A stretch of 36,875 nt of DNA from Betaproteobacteria bacterium (GTDB lineage: Bacteria > Pseudomonadota > Gammaproteobacteria > Burkholderiales > SG8-39), in NCBI GenBank assembly GCA_947482825.1, contig CANKMT010000054.1, forward strand, positions 1-36,875, read 5' to 3'. The notes beneath the pieces are model-generated. The model was not told the origin of the DNA, searched no databases, and saw nothing but the letters and a program-made list of their open reading frames with translations. Shown in pieces: positions 1 through 8,161 of this stretch (positions within the stretch are counted from its first letter, which is position 1; each line of letters starts with the position of its first letter). The position numbers were made by a program, and so were the translations under genes.

Positions 1-8
1 CTCCAACA

Positions 9-1275
9 ATGAATCCGAATGAACAACTCATCCGCCTGACCGCCACCGAAGCCGTGGCCCGGTTGCGCAAGCGCGAAATATCGCCGCTGGAACTCATCGA
101 TGCCGCCGTGGCCCGCATCGAAGCGGTGGACGGCAAGGTGAACGCGCTGCCGATCCGCTTCTTCGACGTCGCCCGCGAAAACGCGCGCAGGTTCATGGCG
201 AAGAAGCCGCCGGCCGATCTCCCGCCCGGCTGGCTCGCCGGCCTGCCGGTCGCGGCGAAGGACTACAACGACGTCGGCGGCCAGCCCACCACCTACGGCT
301 CGCCGATCTTCGCGAATTCGATTGCGCTTGCCAACGACTACACGGTCGACACGCTCGAAGCGGGCGGCGCGGCGGCGGCGCTCGCTTCCGGGACGCAGTG
401 GCTCTCGATGGGCAGCGATCTCGGCGGCAGTCTGCGGATCCCGGCCAGCTATTGCTCGGTCGTCGGATTGCGCCCCTCGCCGGGACGCGTGCCTCGCGGC
501 GCCGGACTCCCCACGTTCGACTTGCTTTGGGTCGAAGGCCCCATGGCGCGCAATGTTCCCGACCTTGCGCTGATGCTCGACGCACTGTCGGTCCAGCATC
601 GGAGCGACCCGCTTTCCATGCCCGCGCCGCGCGTGCCGTTTGTCGAAGCCGTGCGCCGAGCGCGGGCGCCACGCAGGGTCGCTTTCTCGCCCAACCTCAG
701 CTTGTCGAACGTAGACCCCGAAGTCGTGTCGATCTGCATGTGTCGAGGAGGCGGCGCCCGATTTCTCGAATTCCATAGACACCTTCCAGACCCAGCGCGG
801 CCTGCTGTTCGCGGCCTTGCGCGGCGAGCTGCTCGCCACCGAGCGCGCCCGCATCAACCCTTCGATCATCTGGAACATCGAGAAAGGCCTCAACCTCAGC
901 GCGGAGGAAATCATCCGGGCCGAGCGCGAGCGGGCCGCGCTCTATCACCGGGTTGCTGCGTTCTTCACCGGTTACGACCTGCTCCTGTGCCCCGTGGTCG
1001 CCGTTCCTCCGTACCCGGTCGAGCAGGCCTACCCCACGCGCATCGGCGACCAGGAACTCACGAGCTATATCGACTGGATGTTCCTGACCTTCGTCGTGAC
1101 GCTGACGGGTTGCCCGGCCCTCTCGCTGCCATGTGGCTTCACGAAGGCGGGCCTGCCGGTGGGCCTGCAGGTGATCGGCCCGACCCATGGCGATGCCGCG
1201 GTGCTCGCGGCTGGTGCATTGATGGAGCAGGTTTTCGGCATCTCCGCGCGCCTGCCGATCGATCCGGTCGATTGA
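9..1275 (+). pseudogene. amidase-signature family amidohydrolase, broken by two deletions
   Basis: This is an amidase-signature enzyme (Ser-cisSer-Lys triad family, GatA-like) that would hydrolyse amides in the cytoplasm. Reading from ATG 9, the catalytic lysine is K84 in VAAKD and the nucleophile is S141 in GSDLGGSLR. The family normally has about 100 residues between them, but here there are 57. The missing stretch includes the GGSSGG loop that carries the cis-serine, and VDTLEA runs straight into GGAAAALASG near base 366. A second lesion near base 741 shifts the frame. VSIC is followed out of frame by VEEAAPDFS, and the C-terminal half continues in another frame (SIDTFQTQRGLLF to LPIDPVD) to the stop at 1273-1275. 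Roughly a dozen residues also appear lost there. The natural substrate is unknown. As written, the gene cannot encode an active enzyme. Base 1 lies close to the start, so any ribosome binding site is outside the window. Confidence 0.85.
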
Positions 1276-1421
1276 ATCTGTGCGTGAGTCGTTGGTCTTT
1301 GTCGAAAGCGGAATTCCACTTCTGGCACATGGGATAGACTTCTTCTGCCGGGGTTGAGCAGGTTCTCCACCCGCCCGACCCCGGTTCTTGCGCTGGCTCG
1401 TGACGACCAAAAAGGGATCGG

Positions 1422-2215
1422 ATGAACAGGCGTGACTTGCTGCTCGCATTGGTCGCCATTGGTGCTGCGCCGCGCATCTCTCGCGCGCAGCAATCGAAGA
1501 GCGTGCCAAAATCGGATTCCTTTTCGCCGGCAAGTTCGCCCTGCGGCCGCAAGTCGAGGGTTTCTACGAAGGGCTCAAGGCCCTGGGCTACGTCGAAGGG
1601 CAGAACATCATCATCGAGCGCCGGGAGGCGGAAGGGAGATACGAGAAACTTGGGCCGTTGGCCAACGAACTCGTCGCTATTCAACCTGCGTTAATCGTCG
1701 CGCACACTACAACGGCCGCATTGGCACTCCAGAGGGCAACCGCGACCATTCCGATCGTGATGGTCTTCGTGGGTGACCCGCTCGGCGCAGGCCTCACGAC
1801 AAGTCTCGCACGTCCAAGCGGTAGCTTTACAGGATGCACCAACAACCCGCGTGAACTCACACGGAAGCGGGTCCAACTGCTCAAGGAACTGGTTCCGTCA
1901 CTTTCCCGTGTAGCGATTCTTTGGAATTCGCAGACATCGGCGAGCGTAGCAATGGCACAGGAGGCGCTGCAAGGCGCCCAAATACTGGGTCTCCAGACTG
2001 AAGCACTCGAATTCAAGGGTCCGGACGGGCTGCAAGCTATCCTCACCAAGACAGTTCGCGCGCAAGGGCTCATGGTGGTCACCGACCCGGTTATTTCCGA
2101 TCAGCGCACGACGGTAGCCCGGTTGGCCGTGGCGCAACGAATGGCGGCAATCGGCATGTTTGCCGAAGAAGCGCAGGCCGGCATGCTGGCTTCGTTTGGG
2201 GAAAGCTACTTCTAG
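1422..2215 (+). pseudogene. ABC transporter substrate-binding protein (DUF534/COG2984 type), copy 1, frameshifted and 3'-truncated
   Basis: The N-terminus is a signal peptide of the RRDLL type (MNRRDLLLALVAIGAAP, then RAQQ), preceded by AGGGA five bases before ATG. This fits an exported periplasmic binding protein of the DUF534 (PF04392) family. The signal peptide frame fails at about 1505. In the next frame the mature protein reads KIGFLFAGKF, GYVEGQNIIIERR and then IPIVMVFVGDPLGAGL, so one A seems to be missing from the AAAA run at 1504-1508. The second frame stops at 2213-2215 after SFGESYF. That removes the last 70 or so residues usual in the family (YVDKILKG...PADLPVEQP). The next bases continue as the middle of a second, diverged paralog, so the locus looks like two tandem genes joined by a deletion. 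The ligand is unknown; members bind varied small molecules. Confidence 0.8.
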
Positions 2216-2867
2216 CATACCCATCGTAATAATCAGCGCCGGTGATCCAGTCGGCTCCGGTCTCGTCAAGAGCCTGGCTCGTCCTGGTGGAAATGCTACC
2301 GGCACGTCGAACTTGCTAACCGACGTTTCACCCAAGCATCTCGATCTGCTACATGGAATTTTGCCCAAAGTGGCGCGGCTTGCCGTATTGATGAATTCAG
2401 ACTACCCGTCTCATCGGGCCGTGCTGCAGACCATGCAAACTTTGGCGCCAAGAATCAGCGTGCAAATCCTACCGATCGAAGCGTCGTCCGCGCAGGAAAT
2501 CGACAATGGTTTTGCCGAGATGAAAAAGCAGAACGCCCAGGCGCTTGTAGTAGTGACCGATTCGATCTACCTCGAGCGACGTTCGCAGATTGCGGAATTG
2601 GCGGTCAAGAATAAGCTGCCAAGCATTGGGTTCAACGCTGAAGAAGCCGATGCCGGATATCTGATTAGTTATGGCCCCAATTCTCACGCGCTCTACCGCC
2701 GTACTGCGTACTACGTCGACAAGATTCTCAAGGGAGTCAAGCCTGCGGACCTGCCTGTCGAGCAACCAACCATGTTTGACCTGGTAATCAACCTGAAGAC
2801 GGCAAAAGCGCTGGGAGTCACGATCCCGCAGACGATCCTGCTGCGCGCCGACAAGGTCATCGAATAG
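2214..2867 (+). pseudogene. ABC transporter substrate-binding protein (DUF534 type), copy 2, 5'-truncated
   Basis: This frame carries the C-terminal two thirds of a second DUF534-type binding protein, from SIPIVIISAGDPVGSGLVKS to ILLRADKVIE. It includes the family's usual ending (AYYVDKILKGVKPADLPVEQPT, then TAKALGVTIPQ). There is no signal peptide and no first lobe. Its first codons overlap the stop of copy 1 out of frame, at 2213-2215. Over the part shared with copy 1 the two proteins are only about 35-40 percent identical by eye. The two halves therefore come from different paralogs, not from a fresh duplication of one gene. An ATG-started ORF exists from 2160, but its first residues come from the wrong frame of copy 1. 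I infer no function as it stands. Confidence 0.78.
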
Positions 2868-2912
2868 AGACGCACCCTCCCTCCAGCACGCCCGGCATCC
2901 AGCCACAGCCCG

Positions 2913-3221
2913 CTAGGCGATTTCGAGCGAGCGGATCTTCTCGTAGCCACCCTGCCGCGCCAGCTCCCACAAATCGAGAGTCTGCTGCATGCGCATCCAG
3001 ATTTCGGGTCCGTTCCCAAGAAGCTTGGAAAGACGCATTGCCATATCCGGCGTGAGTGCGCGTTTCTCATGCAGCAAATCCGACACCGTAAGCCGCGATA
3101 CACCGAGCCGGTCGGCAAACTCCTTTTGCGTCATGCGCAGCGCGGGAAGCACGTCTTCGCGCAATATCGCGCCGGGGTGCGTGGGACGCCGCTTCGGGTC
3201 ACGCAGGGATTTGGCAGTCAT
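2913..3221 (-). CDS. higA: HigA-family antitoxin, HTH XRE type
   Basis: This 102-residue protein starts MTAKSLRDPKRRPTHPG, and the RPTHPGAILREDVLP segment is typical of HigA. A helix-turn-helix follows at about residues 35-60 (MTQKEFADRLGVSRLTVSDLL). By family knowledge it neutralises the HigB ribonuclease and represses its own promoter. I chose ATG 3221 because it overlaps the toxin stop as TGATG; the upstream in-frame ATG at 3287 would place 22 arginine-rich residues inside higB. It is the second gene of a toxin-first operon, the usual HigBA order. A likely operator lies upstream of higB at 3507-3525. No lesions were seen. Confidence 0.9.
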   Translation of the reverse strand: MTAKSLRDPKRRPTHPGAILREDVLPALRMTQKEFADRLGVSRLTVSDLLHEKRALTPDMAMRLSKLLGNGPEIWMRMQQTLDLWELARQGGYEKIRSLEIA

Positions 3222-3499
3222 CAGTGATAGTCCTCCAAGTTGACGTCGATCGCGTCTTCGCCCTCGAATTTGAAGGTGATGCGCCAATTACCGGACACCG
3301 ACATCGCCCATTCGCCTTTCCGATTGCCCTTCAGCGGATGGAGATCGTATCCGTGAATATTCAATTGCCCGGCATTGCTGGCGCCATCCAGCATATCGAG
3401 AATTCGCAAAATACGAGCGGCCTGCCGGGTCTGGATTCCGCGGACATCGCCTTTTCGGAAAAATCCCTCGATTCCCTTGTGCCGAAAGGTCTTGGTCAT
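3221..3499 (-). CDS. higB: HigB-family toxin, RelE-like mRNA interferase
   Basis: This 92-residue protein (MTKTFRHKGIEGFFRKGD...) belongs to the RelE/ParE-superfamily HigB toxins. Members cleave mRNA on the ribosome. Family marks seen are GIQTRQAARILRILDMLD, then LHPLKGNRKGEWAMSV and NWRITFKFEG. ATG 3499 was preferred over ATG 3514, which adds five residues (MLHCT). A good promoter places transcription start at or beside ATG 3499, so the longer form could not be made from it. No Shine-Dalgarno precedes the start, which suggests a leaderless message. The stop codon overlaps the higA start by one base. Confidence 0.9.
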   Translation of the reverse strand: MTKTFRHKGIEGFFRKGDVRGIQTRQAARILRILDMLDGASNAGQLNIHGYDLHPLKGNRKGEWAMSVSGNWRITFKFEGEDAIDVNLEDYH

Positions 3500-3504
3500 T
3501 GTAC

Positions 3505-3533
3505 AATGTAACACGCGTAGTTACACGATGCAA
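3505..3533 (-). promoter_or_regulatory. higBA promoter with overlapping inverted-repeat operator
   Basis: On the minus strand there is a -35 box TTGCAT (3528-3533), exactly 17 bases, and a -10 box TACATT (3505-3510), five bases before the higB ATG. An inverted repeat, TGTAAC-N7-GTTACA (3507-3525), covers the -10 box and half the spacer. It is therefore placed for repression by HigA or the HigBA complex. The boxes and repeat are seen directly; the binding partner is inferred from the family. Confidence 0.65.
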
Positions 3534-3652
3534 TGTCTCTAATTACAGCGTCACTCTCGCGCCGAACGCTCGCGTCACGGTACCTGGGATGCTCGCCATT
3601 GCGATGATGGGTGTGCGGGTCCACAAGGAACAACCAGAGCCCGGTGACATAG

Positions 3653-4102
3653 TCACAGACCGATCAAACCCAGATCGAGCCCGCGCGCCACGTAGTTCTT
3701 AAAATCCCCATCCAGCGTGATCATGCGCAATCCCGAGGTGATCGCGAAAGCGCTCAGATAGGCGTCCATCCAGACTTTTGGCGAAGCGGTCTCGCGTGAC
3801 GCCAGGCGATGCCAGAGTGCGGTCGTGCCAGGCGGCTCATCGCGTTCGGCCACTTGCGCCAAGGCGAGCCACGCGCCCAGTGCCAGCAACGCATCCCGAT
3901 TGGTCAAGCCTTCCGCACCGTAGGCCTTCAACAGCGCCGGAGTCGATGCCGGTCTTAGCAAACTCTGCTGCGTGGCGCGACAGAAGACCGCCGGGGCTGC
4001 AGGTGTTGCCTGCTCGAGGACTCGCCGGGCAGCGGCATGGGCGGGATGCGTGGTGAAGATCGCCGCGACCCAGACTTTCGAGTCAAGGAGGGAGCCCGGC
4101 AC
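3653..4102 (-). CDS. vapC: VapC-type PIN-domain ribonuclease toxin
   Basis: This protein of about 149 residues opens with SLLDSKVWVAAIFTTHPAH. The first PIN aspartate is in LLDSKVW and later acidic residues are in KVWMDAYLSAFA and ITLDGDFKNY, in the order expected for a PIN nuclease that cleaves RNA with Mg2+. I chose GTG 4102 because a GGAGG lies nine bases upstream and the protein then begins where VapC proteins usually do. An ATG at 4144 in the same frame would add 14 residues lying inside the antitoxin gene. The start overlaps the antitoxin's 3' end by 20 bases, so the pair is translationally linked. Confidence 0.82.
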   Translation of the reverse strand: MPGSLLDSKVWVAAIFTTHPAHAAARRVLEQATPAAPAVFCRATQQSLLRPASTPALLKAYGAEGLTNRDALLALGAWLALAQVAERDEPPGTTALWHRLASRETASPKVWMDAYLSAFAITSGLRMITLDGDFKNYVARGLDLGLIGL

Positions 4103-4388
4103 GCTTGGAGTCCTCCCCGGCCAGGGTTTCGCGCTCGAGCGCAAGCAGCTCGTCCACGTTCATGCGTGCAGCTTCGGCATCGGGACGACACCGGATGCTC
4201 GGCAATCCGGTCTCCCCGATCGAGACCAGGGATCCGGCCGGGGGCCGCTGTGATTGCACGGGGGATGAGATTCCGAGCCCCTGTCTGAGAAAGTCGGCGA
4301 CCAGATCTTTCACCGTCCGTCCTTGGACGACCGCACGCAGTTTGATCTCACGCACCAGCTCATCTTGGAGATAAAAAGTTGTTTTAAT
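4083..4388 (-). CDS. vapB: VapB-type antitoxin with apparent ATT start
   Basis: Reading back from the stop at 4083, the frame encodes a ribbon-helix-helix antitoxin. Its natural N-terminus would be (M)KTTFYLQDELVREIKLRA, the usual VapB strand that pairs to bind DNA, followed by VQGRTVKDLVADFLRQGLG and an acidic tail. The codon where Met belongs is ATT (4386-4388), and a stop lies four codons upstream with no ATG, GTG or TTG between. The first conventional start is GTG 4355, which would cut off most of the DNA-binding strand. Either translation starts at ATT, or the ATG was lost by one base change. No clear Shine-Dalgarno is visible. It overlaps vapC by 20 bases and diverges from the fic gene. 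Confidence 0.72.
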   Translation of the reverse strand: MKTTFYLQDELVREIKLRAVVQGRTVKDLVADFLRQGLGISSPVQSQRPPAGSLVSIGETGLPSIRCRPDAEAARMNVDELLALERETLAGEDSKRAGLPP

Positions 4389-4506
4389 TGAGGAATTTTA
4401 CCAGCTAGCCAGCTTAATGTAAGATTGGAATTGAGTTATTAAGATCCGCCTCATCCAATAGAATCAGCTTCATGTCGCAGAAATTGGATTTATGCAACAC
4501 GTTTTC

Positions 4507-4535
4507 TTGACATGTCGCGAGTGGCGACATACGCT
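4507..4535 (+). promoter_or_regulatory. fic promoter with palindromic operator in the spacer
   Basis: A perfect -35 box TTGACA (4507-4512), 17 bases, and a -10 box TACGCT (4530-4535) are seen six bases before ATG 4542. The spacer is filled by a perfect 7-bp inverted repeat, ATGTCGC-GAGTG-GCGACAT (4512-4530). A further copy of ATGTCGC lies upstream at 4472-4478. A protein bound to the palindrome would block RNA polymerase directly. The winged-helix end of the Fic protein itself is a candidate binder, by inference. Confidence 0.65.
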
Positions 4536-4541
4536 GAAAAC

Positions 4542-5684
4542 ATGGCGCAAAAAAGACGTTCTGACGACATGACCCCGGCTGCAGTCTGGCAGCCTGATCG
4601 TCCGTACAACTCGCTTCCCGGCCTTCCTCCCGCGTTCGAGTTGGAGACGAAGCCCGTATTGAAGCAATGCATCACAGCACGCGCAGCCCTTGCGGAACTC
4701 AAGCAAGCCGCGGAGTTGATTCCGAATCCCGCGATGCTGATGAATACGCTTCCTTTGCTGGAAGCCCGGGCCAGTTCGGAGATCGAGAACATCGTCACCA
4801 CGGCCGACAAACTGTTCCGCCATTCGCAAGCCGACAGCGGCGCCGATCCGTCGACAAAGGAGGCGTTGCGTTACCGACGCGCCCTGCTCGAAGGCGTCGT
4901 GGCGCTAAGGACACGGCCCCTGACGACACGGACGACCGAGGCGATCTGCGCACAAATCAAGGGCATCGAGATGAGCGTGCGCAAGATCCCGGGCACGGCG
5001 CTCGCCAACGACGCCACAGGCGAGGTGATCTACACCCCGCCCGAGGGCGAAACGCGCATTCGCGACCTGCTCGGAAACTGGGAACGATTTCTTCGCGAAG
5101 AAGAAACGATCGATCCGCTGGTTCGGATGGCGGTCGCGCACTACCAGTTCGAGGCAATTCACCCGTTCACCGACGGCAATGGACGAACCGGCCGGGTGGT
5201 GAACAGTCTGTATCTTGTCGATCAAGGCCTCCTCCCGCTGCCTATTCTCTATCTCAGCCGCTACATCATCGCAAATAGGCCTGACTACTATCGCCTGCTG
5301 CTCGCGGTGACTCGCGACTCCGCCTGGGAGCCGTGGCTGCTCTACATGCTGCGCGGCGTGGAAGACACCGCGGTTTGGACCACCGGCAAGATCGGCGCGA
5401 TCCGCGGACTCGCGGCCCACACCACGGAATTCGTGCGGACGAAACTCCCGAAAATGTACACGCGGGAATTGGTCGATGCCATCTTCGAGCAGCCGTACTG
5501 CCGAATCGCCAACCTGGTCGAGGCCGGGATTGCCGGCCGTCAGGCGGCCTCGCGCTATCTGAAGGCGCTCGTATCCTTAGGCGTGTTGCGCGAGCAGGCG
5601 TTCGGCAAGGAAAAACTTTTCGTGCATCCGAAGCTGATGAACCTGCTTACGCGTGATGGGAACGCGGTTCAGGCCTATCGCTAA
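4542..5684 (+). CDS. Fic-family AMP-transferase with C-terminal winged helix
   Basis: Fic enzymes move AMP from ATP onto hydroxyl side chains of target proteins. In this 380-residue protein the catalytic motif [12 protein letters not shown] is complete at residues 207-218. The inhibitory motif SSEIEN at residues 78-83 fits [S/T]xxxE[G/N], placed before the Fic core, so it is a self-inhibited class II enzyme needing no separate antitoxin. A winged-helix segment follows at about 320-375 ([24 protein letters not shown]). An upstream ATG at 4512 would give 390 residues, but it overlaps the -35 box, so ATG 4542, at the predicted transcription start, is preferred. Another possible start is ATG 4569; none has a Shine-Dalgarno. 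It sits beside two toxin-antitoxin pairs in an AT-richer patch, suggesting acquired DNA. Confidence 0.88.
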   Translation: MAQKRRSDDMTPAAVWQPDRPYNSLPGLPPAFELETKPVLKQCITARAALAELKQAAELIPNPAMLMNTLPLLEARASSEIENIVTTADKLFRHSQADSGADPSTKEALRYRRALLEGVVALRTRPLTTRTTEAICAQIKGIEMSVRKIPGTALANDATGEVIYTPPEGETRIRDLLGNWERFLREEETIDPLVRMAVAHYQFEAIHPFTDGNGRTGRVVNSLYLVDQGLLPLPILYLSRYIIANRPDYYRLLLAVTRDSAWEPWLLYMLRGVEDTAVWTTGKIGAIRGLAAHTTEFVRTKLPKMYTRELVDAIFEQPYCRIANLVEAGIAGRQAASRYLKALVSLGVLREQAFGKEKLFVHPKLMNLLTRDGNAVQAYR

Positions 5685-5808
5685 GGACTTTGCATTCGCA
5701 ACGGACGGCCCGTTCGCGTCGCAAGGTCCATGAGGGGGTCGGTTAAATCGAACCCATGCGCCACCGTTTCGGTAACATGGCCGCTTACGCCATTTGGGGA
5801 GCCTCACG

Positions 5809-6864
5809 ATGAAACGCCTTGCCTTGTCCGCCGGCCTGCTTGCGCTCGCCGCAGCGACTGCCGCCACCGCCCAGACCCTGCCCGCCGGCCCCAAGATCAC
5901 GATCTCCGCGGTCACCCAGCTCTCGCCCGCCCTGCCCCAATACAGCAAGGTCGACGTGCCGGTGTTGCGCGCGCAGATGCCGGCGGCGAGCAACGGCCGC
6001 ATCGAGTTCAACCTCAAGAGTTACCCCGAGATGAACGTGCAGGGGCCTGAGGTGATCCGCCTCGTGCGCTCAGGGCAGGTGGACATCGCCGGCGCCCCTC
6101 TCACGACGGTGTCGGGCGACGTGCCGCTGCTCGACGGCTTCGACCTGCCCGGCCTGCACAACAGCATGGAAGCGGTGAGGAAGACCGGCCACGCGATGAT
6201 GGGCGCGGCCAACCGCGACCTTGAAAAGCTCGGCGTGAAGATCATCGCCACCAGTCCGTTCCCGGCGCAGGTGTTCTTCTGCAAGCGCCCGATCACGGGC
6301 ATCGCCGACCTCAAGGGCCGCAAGATTCGCGTCGCAGGTCCTTCGCAGGGCGACTTCCTGAACGCGCTCGGTGCGCAGCCCGTGGCGATCGCGTTCGGCG
6401 AGGTCTACACGGCGCTCGAGCGCGGCACGGTCGACTGCGCGGTCACCGGCACCGGCACCGGCAATGCGCAGAAATGGTTCGAAGTGGCCAATCACCTCTA
6501 CACACTGGTCGCCTCGTGGGGCATCTCGGGCTATATGGTGAACCTGGCGTGGTGGAACAAGCTCGACCCGCAGGTGCGCACGTTCCTCGAGAACTATTTC
6601 GCCAAGGTAGAGGAAGTGCAGTGGAAGCTCGGCTCCAAACTCACGCAGGATGGCATCGAGTGCAACGTGGGCAACGCCGCCGGCTGCAAGATCTTCACGC
6701 TGCTCACCGACAAGAAGATGACGCATCTGAAGCCTACCGACTCGGACAACGCCAAGGCGCGCCAGGTGCTGGTCGAGACGGTATTGCCCAACTGGGTGAA
6801 ACGGTGCGGAGCCCGCTGCGGCGACATCTCTTCAACGAGACCGCCGCCCCCCTCACGGGCGTGA
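5809..6864 (+). CDS. TRAP transporter solute-binding protein (DctP family), C-terminus shifted
   Basis: This is an exported binding protein for a TRAP uptake system (PF03480), with a signal peptide of about 21 residues ending ATAQ and family segments YTALERGTVDC and WWNKLDPQVR. Start ATG 5809 has GGGGA eight bases before it; a TTG at 5794 is less likely. The last residues are probably wrong in this frame. After CGDI the sequence ATCTCTTCAACG gives an odd proline-rich tail. Removing two bases (one CT) gives FNETAAPLTGVRYRAN with a stop at 6879-6881. The last 15 or so residues are therefore altered, which may or may not abolish function. The permease genes directly downstream are damaged, so transport is doubtful. 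The substrate is unknown; many members bind organic acids. Confidence 0.85.
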   Translation: MKRLALSAGLLALAAATAATAQTLPAGPKITISAVTQLSPALPQYSKVDVPVLRAQMPAASNGRIEFNLKSYPEMNVQGPEVIRLVRSGQVDIAGAPLTTVSGDVPLLDGFDLPGLHNSMEAVRKTGHAMMGAANRDLEKLGVKIIATSPFPAQVFFCKRPITGIADLKGRKIRVAGPSQGDFLNALGAQPVAIAFGEVYTALERGTVDCAVTGTGTGNAQKWFEVANHLYTLVASWGISGYMVNLAWWNKLDPQVRTFLENYFAKVEEVQWKLGSKLTQDGIECNVGNAAGCKIFTLLTDKKMTHLKPTDSDNAKARQVLVETVLPNWVKRCGARCGDISSTRPPPPSRA

Positions 6865-6883
6865 GGTACCGGGCGAACTGAGC

Positions 6884-7063
6884 GTGCCGGCTGCCGCCCT
6901 GCTGGCAACCGTCGGCAGGGTGAACCGATGGATCGACGCGCTCGCGCGGGTGATGAACCGCTGCGCCGGGTGGCTGTTCGTCCTGTGCGCGTTCTTCATC
7001 ACTTTCGATGTGCTGGCGCGCAAGTTCCTCGGCTTTTCGTCGCAGTCCCGCTGTTCCTCCTGA
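6884..7063 (+). pseudogene. TRAP small permease (DctQ), N-terminal remnant
   Basis: From GTG 6884 the frame encodes a short N-terminus and one membrane helix typical of DctQ (WLFVLCAFFITFDVLARKFLGFSSQS), and then stops at 7061-7063. The family is about 160-180 residues with four helices, so three helices are missing. From about base 7036 the DNA belongs instead to the large subunit, in another frame. The bases around TCGTCGCAGTCCC can be read as either gene's sequence, so the junction lies in a short stretch of shared sequence. This fits a deletion between short matches. The stop TGA overlaps an ATG in the large-subunit frame. Confidence 0.75.
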
Positions 7064-8151
7064 TGGGCGAGATCATGTTGCGCGCGGGTCTGTCGGACAA
7101 ACTCTACCGCTCGCTCAACCTGTGGTTCCAGCGCGTGCCGGGCGGGCTGCTGCACACGAACATCGCTTCGTGCAGCGTGTTCTCCGCGATCTCCGGCTCC
7201 AGCGTGGCGACGGCCGCCACCATGGGTGCAGTGGCGCTGCCGTACTTCAAGAAGACGGCCTATTCGCCCTCGATGGTGCTCGGGTCGCTTGCCGCAGGCG
7301 GCGCGCTCGGCAACCTGATCCCGCCGGGCATCACCTTTATCGTCTACGGCCTGATCACCGAGACTTCTGTAGGCAAGCTCTACCTCGCCGCGGTGGGCCC
7401 GAGCATCCTCGTGGTCGTGCTCTTCACCGCGGTGATCCTGGTGCACGGACTGCGCCACCCGTTGCCGCAACCGGAAAAGATTCCGCTCGCGACCAAGATC
7501 GCCGGGCTGGTGGACCTGATCCCGACGGTGATCCTGATCCTGATCGTGCTCGGGACGATCTACACCGGCCTCGCAACGCCCACGGAGTCGGCCGCGCTCG
7601 GCGTGGTGGCTTCCATCGTGTTCGCCGCGATCTCGGGCCGCTTCTCGTGGAAGATGCTGAACGAGTCGGCCGAGGCCACCGCGCGCACGACCGCCTTCGT
7701 CGGCCTGATCCTGTGCGGCGCCTATGTGCTCAACTACATCTTCGGCAGCCTCGGCGTGCCGCAGGCGCTCGCCAAGTTCGTTTCCAGCCTTCCGGTGCCG
7801 CCGTGGGTGATCATGGCGCTGATCATCGGGTTCTACCTGGCGCTGGGCACGTTCATGGAAGGGTTTTCGATGATCGTGACTACGATCCCGGTGATCTTCC
7901 CGGTGGTGAAGGCCCTCGGCTACGACCCGATCTGGTTCGGGGTCATCGTGACCATGCTGGTCGAGATCGCCCTCATCAGTCCGCCGGACGGTACCGTGCT
8001 CTACGTGCTCCAGGGCATGCGGGGAACCCCGGGGCCGATCACGGACGTGTTCCGCGGAGTCATCCCCTTCATGGTCGTTTACGTCCTGGCCATCGTGATC
8101 CTCATGCTCGCGCCCGAGCTGGCCTTGTGGCTCCCCCGGCTTTCACAATAG
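7063..8151 (+). pseudogene. TRAP large permease (DctM), N-terminally truncated
   Basis: The frame encodes most of a TRAP large subunit: FSAISGSSVATAATMG, LGNLIPPGITFIVYG, ATPTESAALG and EIALISPPDG, with many membrane helices. Family homology starts with VAVPLFLLMGE at about 7036, which corresponds to roughly residue 50-60 of a normal 425-residue DctM, so the first helices are gone. The first usable start is ATG 7063, overlapping the DctQ remnant's stop as TGATG, giving 362 residues. An upstream ATG at 6928 is open but its codons are out-of-frame dctQ sequence. Loss of the N-terminal helices and nearly all of DctQ makes an active transporter unlikely. Confidence 0.8.
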
Positions 8152-8161
8152 GATTCGCCCC

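Noticed and set aside
3222..3287. 22-residue N-terminal extension of HigA
   Set aside because: It is the out-of-frame image of higB, and the TGATG overlap at 3221 gives the standard HigA start.
3644..3656. GTGAC-ATA-GTCAC inverted repeat at the vapC end
   Set aside because: It is short, overlaps the coding end, and has no T-run or partner site; probably chance.
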